Part shown: positions 1 to 5,120 of the stretch, piece after piece
Layout: each line of letters starts with the position of its first letter
How positions within the stretch are numbered: the first letter of the stretch is position 1
From: Kordiimonadaceae bacterium
GTDB taxonomy: Bacteria > Pseudomonadota > Alphaproteobacteria > Sphingomonadales > Kordiimonadaceae
Assembly: GCA_016763495.1 (NCBI GenBank)
Contig: JAESTR010000182.1
Coordinates: 1-5,168, forward strand
DNA length: 5,168 nucleotides
Reading direction: 5' to 3'
The notes under the pieces: model-generated
What the model was told of the DNA's origin: nothing
Database searches by the model: none
The model's input: only the letters and a program-made list of their open reading frames with translations
Made by a program: the position numbers and the translations under genes

Positions 1-78
1 AATCCTTTTAAGGGCGTCATGGCAAAACAGAGCAAATGGCAACTTGGCGATGATGTTATTTTTTTTGGTAAAGGGTAG
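1..78 (+). CDS. 3' end of an unrecognised gene (partial, 25 codons)
   Basis: The first frame is open from base 1 and ends at a TAG at 76-78. It gives a 25-residue C-terminal tail that begins NPFKGVMAKQ and ends DDVIFFGKG. The stop lies about 20 bases before a good rho-independent terminator on the same strand, which is the expected layout for the end of a transcription unit and the main reason to call this frame real. Frame 2 is also open, to a TAG at 98-100, but that stop would sit against the terminator stem and its peptide looks less protein-like. The family cannot be recognised from so short a tail. The gene converges on the BLUF gene. Confidence 0.5.
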   Translation, partial: NPFKGVMAKQSKWQLGDDVIFFGKG

Positions 79-96
79 TATGCTGAGGCATCGCAC

Positions 97-525
97 TTAG
101 CAGATGGCGTTATCTGCGCTTTTTTTACGTTCTTCCTCTAGGAAATACAGTAGGTTTATCAGCCGATCAGCAGGGAGTTTGCGTGGCTGAAAACAGCTGC
201 TGGTGCCAAATTGTTGTGCGATTTGGCCACTGTGTGTTTTCTCGCCAAAGCTGGCCATTGTCCAGTCACCAAAAAACCGCCGGCCACATTTTTTTATGCA
301 TACCAATTTAACGCTGTCATGTGTGATTGAATCAGTGACAAAATTATACACTACTTCCAAATCAGTCGTGTCTCCTTCCATCAGGTGGACGAATTCCAAG
401 TCGTTAAACCACAGGGCACCGGTGACATTATGCTCTTCGTTAAAGTTAGAGGCAAGGTTTACAAAATGCTCCATGTCTTGAGCATCTCCTTGATTTCTAT
501 CACTAATATACACCAGGTGGTACAT
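97..525 (-). CDS. BLUF-domain protein, short type, with His at the photoactive Gln position
   Basis: This 142-residue protein is almost entirely a BLUF domain (sensor of blue light using FAD). BLUF domains bind FAD non-covalently and signal through a hydrogen-bond switch. Visible landmarks are LVYIS with Tyr6, NEEHNVTG with the flavin-binding Asn29, FVHLMEG at 45-51, and the RxFxxWxM strand (Arg83, Phe85, Trp88, Met90). The alignment to AppA from Asn29 to Met90 needs no gaps. It places His47 (codon CAC at 385-387) where AppA has Gln63, the residue needed for photoactivation in studied BLUF domains. Residues 95-142 form the C-terminal helical cap usual in short BLUF proteins (PADRLINLLYFLEEERK), and no output domain is fused. 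Such proteins normally act through a partner that cannot be identified here. The ATG at 523-525 places Tyr6 correctly; its Shine-Dalgarno is weak (GTAGAGAA). The fold is near certain, but light sensing is doubtful because of His47. Confidence 0.9.
   Translation of the reverse strand: MYHLVYISDRNQGDAQDMEHFVNLASNFNEEHNVTGALWFNDLEFVHLMEGDTTDLEVVYNFVTDSITHDSVKLVCIKKCGRRFFGDWTMASFGEKTHSGQIAQQFGTSSCFQPRKLPADRLINLLYFLEEERKKSADNAIC
100..126 (+). terminator. Rho-independent terminator of the upstream partial gene
   Basis: GCAGAT (100-105) pairs with ATCTGC (112-117). A G-U pair can close the loop further, leaving a 4-nt loop. The stem is followed two bases later by seven T residues (120-126). It works in the plus direction, 21 bases after the TAG at 76-78. 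It lies inside the last codons of the minus-strand BLUF gene, so those codons double as terminator DNA. The minus-strand read of the same hairpin has no T-run, so no terminator for the BLUF gene is visible here. Confidence 0.7.
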
Positions 526-537
526 GTCTATTCTCTA

Positions 538-551
538 CGTTAGGGCTAACG
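538..551. promoter_or_regulatory. Perfect 14-bp inverted repeat upstream of the BLUF gene
   Basis: CGTTAG-GG-CTAACG is a perfect palindrome with 6-bp arms and a 2-bp centre. It ends 13 bases before the BLUF start codon. A 2-nt loop is too tight for a stable RNA hairpin, so a protein-binding site on DNA is the more likely reading. Its position next to the start would suit repression of the BLUF gene. No regulator is identified. Confidence 0.35.
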
Positions 552-587
552 AATCGGATACTATGTGGCATGTTTTAATAAAAGGTT

Positions 588-616
588 ACCAACGAGTACT
601 TGTAACTACTGTTGGT
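588..616. promoter_or_regulatory. Inverted repeat in the BLUF/osmC divergent spacer
   Basis: ACCAAC-G-AGTA (588-598) is mirrored by TACT-GTTGGT (607-616). This gives ten paired bases with one bulged G at 594 and an 8-base centre. It lies 63-91 bases upstream of the BLUF start. It overlaps a weak possible minus-strand -35 (TTACAA, plus 600-605) whose -10 would be TATTAA (plus 575-580) with a long 19-bp spacer. It could be an operator or an RNA hairpin. The rest of the 526-728 spacer shows no gene and no convincing promoter for the OsmC gene. Confidence 0.3.
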
Positions 617-728
617 TGCATCAATGGTAAAATTGCCACGGTACTCTGTTAACCTTGATTGCAAACTCTGTGCCGGTTAAAAGCCCTGTGTACTTTTAGA
701 TAACAGCTTCAATGTAGGAACGGGAAAA

Positions 729-1151
729 ATGGCCAAAAAAGCACGGGTTAAATGGGCTGGTGATATGACGTTCATCGGTGAATCGCCTTCTGGTCATGCC
801 GTTGTGATGGATTCAGGCTCAGCGGATGGTGGGCTTGATCACGGCATTAGGCCCATGGAAATGTTGCTGTTGGGTTTGGGCGGGTGCTCCAGCATTGATG
901 TAATGTTAATGCTCAAAAAGTCTCGGCAGAATGTAACGGATGCTTGGGTTGAACTTGACGGAGAACGCGCGGCTGAACCGCCAAAGTATTTCACCAACAT
1001 CCACATGCATTTTGTTGTTGTGGGCCATAATATTGATCCACGTCATGTGGAACGCGCCATTCAATTATCCAAAGAAAAATATTGTTCTGCTTCAGTGCAG
1101 CTAGGCGCACTGGCTGAAATTACGACCGACTTTGAAATTCGGAAAGCATAG
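729..1151 (+). CDS. OsmC family protein, YhfA-like
   Basis: This 140-residue protein belongs to the OsmC/Ohr fold family and most resembles the YhfA branch (RVKW.....TF.GES.SGH near the start, then PMEM, GGCS.IDV and EKYCS). OsmC and Ohr are cytoplasmic dimeric thiol peroxidases that reduce organic hydroperoxides with a Cys pair. Here the two cysteines are Cys53 (GLGGCSSID) and Cys119 (SKEKYCSAS), and Glu44 of RPMEM is in the usual place before the first Cys. YhfA-type proteins have no well-defined substrate, so peroxidase activity is inferred from fold and cysteines only. The length is normal for the family. The ATG at 729 follows AGGA (715-718) at 10-nt spacing, and the RVKW motif directly after it matches the family start. 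It is divergent from the BLUF gene and 135 bp upstream of the toxin-antitoxin pair, probably as a separate unit. Confidence 0.9.
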   Translation: MAKKARVKWAGDMTFIGESPSGHAVVMDSGSADGGLDHGIRPMEMLLLGLGGCSSIDVMLMLKKSRQNVTDAWVELDGERAAEPPKYFTNIHMHFVVVGHNIDPRHVERAIQLSKEKYCSASVQLGALAEITTDFEIRKA

Positions 1152-1230
1152 TAAGAACTAGCTTTTTGGCCTCACAATGCGAGGGCTCTAATACAGCGTT
1201 GGCTACACAACTGGTGTTTGCATGCTCCTG

Positions 1231-1259
1231 TTGCAGTTCAAGTTGTAAAAGCGTATCCT
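1231..1259 (+). promoter_or_regulatory. Possible promoter and operator of the toxin-antitoxin module
   Basis: TTGCAG (1231-1236) and TATCCT (1254-1259) are spaced by 17 bp, resembling sigma70-type -35 and -10 elements. Transcription would start about 20 bases before the antitoxin ATG. The -35 lies at the edge of an imperfect palindrome (1231-1248, TTGCA to TGTAA). The half-site AGTTGT (1241-1246) is mirrored upstream by ACAACT (1207-1212). Xre/MbcA-type antitoxins usually autoregulate, so these could be operator half-sites, but that is inference. The rest of 1152-1286 holds no convincing gene or terminator. Confidence 0.35.
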
Positions 1260-1274
1260 CCGGCTATTGGGACC

Positions 1275-1280
1275 GAAGGA
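1275..1280 (+). promoter_or_regulatory. Ribosome binding site of the antitoxin gene
   Basis: GAAGGA ends 6 bases before the ATG at 1287. It decides between three candidate starts: ATG 1280 is out of frame and overlaps the site, and the in-frame Met17 codon (1335) has no comparable site. It therefore supports the longer antitoxin of 129 residues. Confidence 0.65.
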
Positions 1281-1286
1281 TGAAGC

Positions 1287-1676
1287 ATGGACGACAGGCT
1301 ACAAACCAAGTCACAAAACAAGCAGCTTGCACCTATGGGTTTGCGAGCATTTTTTAAATTATCTGATCATTGGGGCCTGTCTGTTGAACAGCAGATGATT
1401 TTGCTTGGTCGCCCATCGCGCAGTACTTTTTACAATTGGCGGGCTGGGAAAATTTCAGGGGTGCCGCATGACACACTGTCGCGGCTGTCACACATTTTAG
1501 CCATTCAGCACGCGCTTAATATATTATTTGATAATGCCGAGCAGGCCTTTGGCTGGATTAGAAAAGAGAATGCGCAACTTGCCGGGCAGTCGGCCTTGGA
1601 TCGCTTGCTTGCAGGTGAGTTGATGGATTTATATTTTATCCGGACATATCTGGATGGGCTGATGCAGCCGGAATAG
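1287..1676 (+). CDS. MbcA/ParS/Xre-type antitoxin (partner of the RES protein)
   Basis: This 129-residue protein is an antitoxin of the Xre/MbcA/ParS family. Residues about 18-75 form the Xre-like helix-turn-helix region: GLRAFFKLSDHWGLS, then LLGRPSRSTFYNWRAG with Ser44-Arg45-Ser46-Thr47-Phe48-Tyr49-Asn50-Trp51, the likely DNA-contacting stretch. Residues about 76-127 form the DUF2384 toxin-binding domain: LNILF, GWIRKENA, then GQSALDRLLAG and DLYFIRTYLDG, all in the expected order. The first 16 residues are a polar extension. Antitoxins of this family block the active site of RES-type NAD+-degrading toxins, and the complex commonly represses its own promoter. The toxin gene follows after 51 bases in the same frame, the usual antitoxin-first order. 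The TAG at 1674-1676 is the only stop between the two frames. The conserved toxin-binding motifs look intact, so it probably still binds its partner. Confidence 0.93.
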   Translation: MDDRLQTKSQNKQLAPMGLRAFFKLSDHWGLSVEQQMILLGRPSRSTFYNWRAGKISGVPHDTLSRLSHILAIQHALNILFDNAEQAFGWIRKENAQLAGQSALDRLLAGELMDLYFIRTYLDGLMQPE

Positions 1677-1687
1677 CTCTCCAGTGC

Positions 1688-1740
1688 TTACGGTGAAAAG
1701 TGGGTTGCGGTTAAAAAGGGGGTTACGGTGAACAAAATAC
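1688..1740 (+). repeat. Three imperfect 17-18-bp tandem repeats at the antitoxin-toxin junction
   Basis: The unit starts TTACGGT or TTGCGGT and is followed by an A/G-rich stretch. Copies start at 1688, 1705 and 1723. Copies 1 and 3 share the ten bases TTACGGTGAA exactly. The purine run of copy 2 (AAAAAGGGGG, 1713-1722) is the Shine-Dalgarno of the toxin, and its GTG start (1728-1730) lies in copy 3. Local duplication may therefore have created or tuned the toxin's translation signal. Confidence 0.55.
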
Positions 1741-2420
1741 TGCTTGTAGAAGATGTATCTCATATACCGGTAAGCTGGCCGGCAGCTTACCGGCTTCGCC
1801 CCATAGCGCTTCCGTCCGCTCCAACACTTTCTCTTTTGGGGGAGGATGAGCAAGACATCATGTCGTTGATTGATATGAGCTCACCGCGCAACCGTCATGA
1901 AACAGGTGCAGCGCCGCATACATTTTCAAATTACCCACGCATGCCTATGGCTGTAAGGTCTGCGTTTGCGCATCCATCGCCAGAGTGGCGGTTTACGCCA
2001 GCATCAATGCCGCATATCTCTGTGGCTGAACACATCAGTGCTGCTGTTAGTACTGCGAGTGAGCAATATGGCCAGTTTTTAGCCGACACCTACCAAGTCG
2101 CTTGCAAGGTTTCTCTTGCGCTAGAGAGATACGTTTTGTCAGGCGATTTTTATGATGTGCGGGACCGCAAGATCTATACAGAGTTTTACGATAAAAGCGA
2201 CAGCAGTATCGCGCAAAACTTTGTGGCAACTCTCAGCAGTAACCGTGCTGACGGTTTGATTTATAGCCGCGATGGCGGTGATTGTGCTGTTGTGCTGAAT
2301 CCGGACTGTGTGGGGGCATACGCTAAAGAGCGTGCATTGGCGATGCAATGGGACGGCAAAGGCTTTACCCGGTATTTCGATTACCGGGACTTGCACTGGG
2401 TAAATATTCCCCAACAATAG
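1728..2420 (+). CDS. RES-domain toxin (NAD+ phosphorylase family) with substituted catalytic positions
   Basis: This 230-residue protein matches the long form of the RES family, whose members degrade NAD+ and stall growth unless held by an Xre-type antitoxin. Family signatures appear in order: AYRLRP (20-25), PRNRHETG (53-60), SAFAHPSPEWRF (78-89), DGLIYSRDGGDC (175-186) and QWDGKGFTRYFDY (207-219). Arg88 and Ser180 fit the conserved Arg and Ser. From recalled family consensus, the usual WYAA Tyr aligns with Ser98 and the usual AIAET Glu with Thr109, within HISVAEHISAAVSTA. The Ser180 loop is also about three residues short. Two of four key residues therefore seem lost while the frame is intact. 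The GTG start at 1728 follows GGGGG (1718-1722) at 5-nt spacing, and no in-frame start exists between it and the antitoxin stop. It ends 9 bases from the convergent phosphatase gene. The family call is firm; enzymatic activity is doubtful. Confidence 0.85.
   Translation: MNKILLVEDVSHIPVSWPAAYRLRPIALPSAPTLSLLGEDEQDIMSLIDMSSPRNRHETGAAPHTFSNYPRMPMAVRSAFAHPSPEWRFTPASMPHISVAEHISAAVSTASEQYGQFLADTYQVACKVSLALERYVLSGDFYDVRDRKIYTEFYDKSDSSIAQNFVATLSSNRADGLIYSRDGGDCAVVLNPDCVGAYAKERALAMQWDGKGFTRYFDYRDLHWVNIPQQ
2368..2388. repeat. Perfect 7-bp inverted repeat in the 3' end of the toxin gene
   Basis: CCCGGTA (2368-2374) and TACCGGG (2382-2388) flank a 7-base loop. They encode the near-palindromic residues TRYFDYR. 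No T-run follows on either strand, so it is not a standard intrinsic terminator. On the minus strand it lies about 42-62 bases past the phosphatase stop codon and could mark or stabilise the 3' end of that operon's mRNA. It may also be only a by-product of coding sequence. Confidence 0.4.
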
Positions 2421-2429
2421 GTTTTAGCA

Positions 2430-3125
2430 CTATGGGCTGTCGGGCCAGTTCAGGGCTTCTTCCCGGTCTATCATTGTTAATTTTCCGTCAAACACACAGC
2501 CTGTATCAATAAAGAACGATGTGCCCAATTTTGTGGCTTCTTCCACGAAGGAATGACCGTGTATTGTAAGCGCAGCAGTTTTGTCCCAGCGCTTGGTGTT
2601 ATTCTTGATGTAATTTCTACCCCATATCATGGTGCTCGCCAAAATGGGGTCTTCTAGTGCTTCTTCCACCTTTGCCCAATCATCCCCGGGCCATTCAGCG
2701 TGACATACACCGATAACCGACCCATCAGGTGCTTCAACGGTTAAGGCGGTGGGAAGCTCCAGCGCTAAGGCAAAACTATCTACAATTGCTTCCCCACCCA
2801 CATCCATAAACCAGTCACCTCCATTTGCCAGCCAAAGGCCCAGTGATCGATCGTCATTGGCATCTAGCAGCATAGTTTCATGGTTGCCGCGAACAGAATG
2901 AAACCAATGTTCTCGGGTTAACTTTAAGATTTCGTAGGAGTTCCGTCCCCGGTCGATCAGGTCACCAACAGCAATTATTCTATCGCGTTTGGGGTTGTAA
3001 TCAGTTTTCCCCATAGCAAGAATTAGAAGATCAAGCCTGCCGTGCAAGTCGCCAAGGTAAAAGTCTCGCCCAATGGTGTTGGGGCCAAGGTGTCGGTGAA
3101 ACACTTTTGCTGATTCGCGTGCCAC
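2430..3125 (-). CDS. PPP-type metallophosphatase (serine/threonine protein phosphatase family)
   Basis: This protein of about 231 residues carries the full calcineurin-like signature of the lambda phosphatase and PrpA/PrpB group. Numbered from the GTG at 3125, the motifs are GDLHG (Asp26, His28), GDLIDRG (Asp55, Asp58, Arg59), RGNHE (Arg79, Asn81, His82), CHAEWP (His142), IWGR (Arg170) and IHGHS (His191). Spacings from Asp26 to Asn81 equal those of lambda phosphatase, so a dimetal centre (often Mn) and phosphomonoesterase activity are expected. The substrate is unknown; phosphoproteins or dinucleoside polyphosphates are both possible. A GTG at 3131 is also in frame, but the only good Shine-Dalgarno (AAGGAG) overlaps it and lies 5 bases from GTG 3125, so the later start is preferred. 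It follows pepP by 20 bases on the same strand, indicating co-transcription and perhaps translational coupling. There is no signal peptide, so it is cytoplasmic. Confidence 0.9.
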   Translation of the reverse strand: MARESAKVFHRHLGPNTIGRDFYLGDLHGRLDLLILAMGKTDYNPKRDRIIAVGDLIDRGRNSYEILKLTREHWFHSVRGNHETMLLDANDDRSLGLWLANGGDWFMDVGGEAIVDSFALALELPTALTVEAPDGSVIGVCHAEWPGDDWAKVEEALEDPILASTMIWGRNYIKNNTKRWDKTAALTIHGHSFVEEATKLGTSFFIDTGCVFDGKLTMIDREEALNWPDSP

Positions 3126-3130
3126 CGTCA

Positions 3131-3136
3131 CTCCTT
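3131..3136 (-). promoter_or_regulatory. Ribosome binding site that sets the phosphatase start
   Basis: The minus strand reads AAGGAG here, a strong Shine-Dalgarno. Its last G is the first base of the upstream GTG (3129-3131), which leaves no spacer for that start. The second GTG (3123-3125) is 5 bases away. The site lies 9 bases beyond the pepP stop codon (TGA, 3146-3148). Confidence 0.65.
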
Positions 3137-3145
3137 GTGGTCATT

Positions 3146-4933
3146 TCAGGGCACCATGGCTTTTGTGGCCTTTTCAAGCCATGGCTTTGTCTCACTATCA
3201 ACCAAAGATTCTAATTTCTCGTAAACGGCGGCATGATAATCATTGAGCCACTTTAGCTCCGCTGGGTTCAGGGCGGATGCGTCGATCAAATTATGGTCGA
3301 TGGGCGCAAAAGTAAGTGTTTCAAACTCAAACATTGTACGCTCTTCGTTGCCGTTGCAGGCTTTCACCAAAATCAGGTTCTCAATGCGAATGCCGTATGA
3401 GCCTTCTTTATAATATCCGGGCTCGTTGGATAAGATCATGCCTTCTTCAAGCGGAACACCTGTGCCAAATTTTGCGATACGTTGTGGCCCTTCATGCACG
3501 GCAAGGAAAGAGCCGACACCGTGGCCGGTACCATGGTCAAAATCCAGTCCGGCTTCCCAAAGTGGGCGGCGCGCAAACGAATCGAGCGCCATGCCAGATG
3601 TACCCTTAGGGAAGCGGGTGGTAGCTAGGGCGATATGGCCTCTGAGGACACGTGTGTAGCGGTCTTTCATTTCAGCAGAAGGCGTACCAACAATCACTGT
3701 GCGGGTGATGTCAGTAGTGCCGTCCAAATACTGGCCGCCACTATCAACCAGATAAATCTCGTCCATTTCTAGTGTGCGGTTGCTTGCTTCAGAAACGCTA
3801 TAGTGCGGCAACGCCCCGTTTGGCCCAGAGCCAGAGATTGTATTGAAGCTGATATCTTTCAGCAAAGCGCGCTTTTTCCGAAACTCTAGCAGTTTGGCCG
3901 CAGCACCAAGCTCATCCACGGTGCCTTTTGGAGCTTCTTTTTCAAGCCAGCATAAAAATTCACTAACAGCGGCACCGTCCCGTAAATGTGCATCACGGGA
4001 GCCCTGTTGTTCCGTTTTGTTTTTACGGGCTTTGGGCAGGATGCAAGGGTCTTGGCCTTCAATAACGGTGGCACCAGCAGCGTTCAGTGTTTGGAATATA
4101 CGGGCGTTATTGGTGGCAGGATCTAACAGGATTTTCTTGCCGGCTTTTCCGAGCTTTTCTAGCTCGCTGTAGAAAGCAGAGCGTGGTTCCAGCCGCACAA
4201 AATTACCAAGATGTACACGCACCGCGTCATCCACTTTTCTTTCATCAACAAACAAGATCGCCTGTTCGTCAGCACCCATAATGGCGAAAGCATGAGGCAC
4301 AGGCGTGCAGTGCACATCAGAAGACCGTATATTAAGAGCCCAAGCGACACTGTCGAGCATGCCGATAACCGCGGCATCTGCCCCTTGGTCTTTCAAGGCA
4401 TTGGCTACGAGGGCGCGTTTGTCATTCGGTGTTGAACCAGCGTATTTTTCGGGTTGGGTAAACAAAGGGGCTAGTGACGGCGCCGGTTGGTCTGCCCAAG
4501 CTTCGTCTATGGGGTTGTTTTCAATCGCGACAAGCTGGATATTGCTGGCTGATAATTTTGCCTTTGCCAACTTTTCCCATGAAATAGTAACGAGTTCCGG
4601 GTCATAACCGATACGCTTGGTTGCAGCAGTGTTGTCACAGACCCAATTGAGCAAAGGGTATTCTTCAAAGTGATGCCATTCAACGAGTGTATCATCAAGT
4701 TCTTCGGCTACCTGTATGGTGTATCGACCGTCAATAAAAACAGCAGCTTTGTCAGCGAGAACTACTGCATTCCCTGCTGAACCAGTAAAACCTGTAGCCC
4801 ATGCTAACCGCTGTGCGTAGCTCCCTACATATTCGCTCATATGTTCATCCGTTAACGGGATGATAAAACCATCCAGCTTCTGGTTTTTCATTGTTTTGCG
4901 AAGAGCGGCAAGGTGCTGCGGGTTGGTAGCCAT
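3146..4933 (-). CDS. pepP: Xaa-Pro aminopeptidase (aminopeptidase P, M24B)
   Basis: This 595-residue enzyme removes an N-terminal residue that precedes proline, and works in cytoplasmic peptide turnover. It has the long three-part layout of XPNPEP1-like enzymes: creatinase-type N domain at about 7-135 (DGFIIPLTDEHMSEY, FTGSAG, FIDGRYT), a second creatinase-like domain at about 165-305, and the pita-bread M24 domain at about 310-530 with a C-terminal cap to 595. The five metal ligands are present: Asp397 (LVDSGG), Asp408 (TTDITRT), His471 (HGTGHGVG), Glu504 (LSNEPG) and Glu518 (IRIENL), with spacings close to the human enzyme. His377 (PHYS) and His480 (VHEGP) fit the usual catalytic histidines. 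The ATG at 4931-4933 has AGGA 8 bases upstream. There is no signal peptide and no sign of decay. It is the first gene of an operon with the metallophosphatase. Long plus-strand frames inside it look like shadows of its codon use. Confidence 0.96.
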   Translation of the reverse strand: MATNPQHLAALRKTMKNQKLDGFIIPLTDEHMSEYVGSYAQRLAWATGFTGSAGNAVVLADKAAVFIDGRYTIQVAEELDDTLVEWHHFEEYPLLNWVCDNTAATKRIGYDPELVTISWEKLAKAKLSASNIQLVAIENNPIDEAWADQPAPSLAPLFTQPEKYAGSTPNDKRALVANALKDQGADAAVIGMLDSVAWALNIRSSDVHCTPVPHAFAIMGADEQAILFVDERKVDDAVRVHLGNFVRLEPRSAFYSELEKLGKAGKKILLDPATNNARIFQTLNAAGATVIEGQDPCILPKARKNKTEQQGSRDAHLRDGAAVSEFLCWLEKEAPKGTVDELGAAAKLLEFRKKRALLKDISFNTISGSGPNGALPHYSVSEASNRTLEMDEIYLVDSGGQYLDGTTDITRTVIVGTPSAEMKDRYTRVLRGHIALATTRFPKGTSGMALDSFARRPLWEAGLDFDHGTGHGVGSFLAVHEGPQRIAKFGTGVPLEEGMILSNEPGYYKEGSYGIRIENLILVKACNGNEERTMFEFETLTFAPIDHNLIDASALNPAELKWLNDYHAAVYEKLESLVDSETKPWLEKATKAMVP

Positions 4934-4950
4934 ATATTAATTCCTATTGT

Positions 4951-4978
4951 CTCATACTGGTCTTTGAAGCAATAACAA
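4951..4978 (-). promoter_or_regulatory. Possible promoter of the pepP-phosphatase operon
   Basis: On the minus strand, TTGTTA (plus 4973-4978) and TATGAG (plus 4951-4956) are spaced by 16 bp, each matching four of six sigma70 consensus bases. The -10 would end 17 bases before the pepP ATG, which leaves a very short leader. This is only a candidate. Confidence 0.3.
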
Positions 4979-4982
4979 AGAA

Positions 4983-5000
4983 CTGTAGAGACATCTATAG
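4983..5000. promoter_or_regulatory. Inverted repeat just upstream of the pepP promoter candidate
   Basis: CTGTAGA and TCTATAG flank GACA: 7-base arms with one G-T pair and a 4-base centre. It begins 4 bases upstream of the possible pepP -35, a suitable place for a regulator of pepP or of the divergent gene. No regulator is identified. Confidence 0.3.
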
Positions 5001-5016
5001 CAGTCGTCAGCTGTTC

Positions 5017-5039
5017 GCGCCAATACTAGCCGTAGGCGC
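5017..5039. repeat. GC-rich inverted repeat between pepP and the divergent gene
   Basis: GCGCC (5017-5021) with TAC (5024-5026) pairs with GTA (5032-5034) and GGCGC (5035-5039). This makes eight pairs with a 2-base bulge and a 5-base loop. No T-run follows on either strand, so it does not look like a terminator. It could be a 5'-leader hairpin of the plus-strand gene if transcription starts upstream of it. Confidence 0.25.
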
Positions 5040-5120
5040 ATGGCTTAAGAATATCTGGGTCTTTACAGTTGCCAGCTAAATGCTTACTTAAAAAGCAGAA
5101 AAACCAATTAGGAATGTCAT

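Noticed and set aside
203..481. 92-codon plus-strand frame opposite the BLUF gene
   Set aside because: It lies entirely within the BLUF coding region on the other strand and shows no recognisable motif.
1161..1191. Possible terminator after the OsmC gene
   Set aside because: GGCCTC and GAGGGC pair poorly (a G-G mismatch) and the T-run precedes the stem instead of following it on the plus strand.
1166..1357. 63-codon Cys-rich plus-strand frame with a TTG start
   Set aside because: It has no ribosome binding site at the TTG, an odd Cys/Ser-rich composition and overlaps the well-supported antitoxin start in another frame. Its internal ATG at 1280 overlaps the antitoxin's own Shine-Dalgarno.
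1629..1853. Minus-strand frame across the antitoxin-toxin junction
   Set aside because: It is repetitive (RNPLFNRNPLF) only because it reads the tandem repeat backwards, and it overlaps both real genes.
1287..2420. Toxin-antitoxin module as part of a mobile island
   Set aside because: No integrase, transposase, tRNA, flanking direct repeats or obvious shift in base composition is visible in the window.
3154..3191. Direct repeat of CCATGGCTTT within the pepP end
   Set aside because: It is short, only two copies, and explained by similar codons for Lys-Ala/Lys-Pro near the C-terminus.
3843..4172. 109-codon frame antisense to pepP, and other long plus-strand frames at 3316-4607
   Set aside because: These lie fully opposite a strongly supported pepP, have low-complexity Ser/Arg-rich products and no domain signature. 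They are shadows of pepP codon use.
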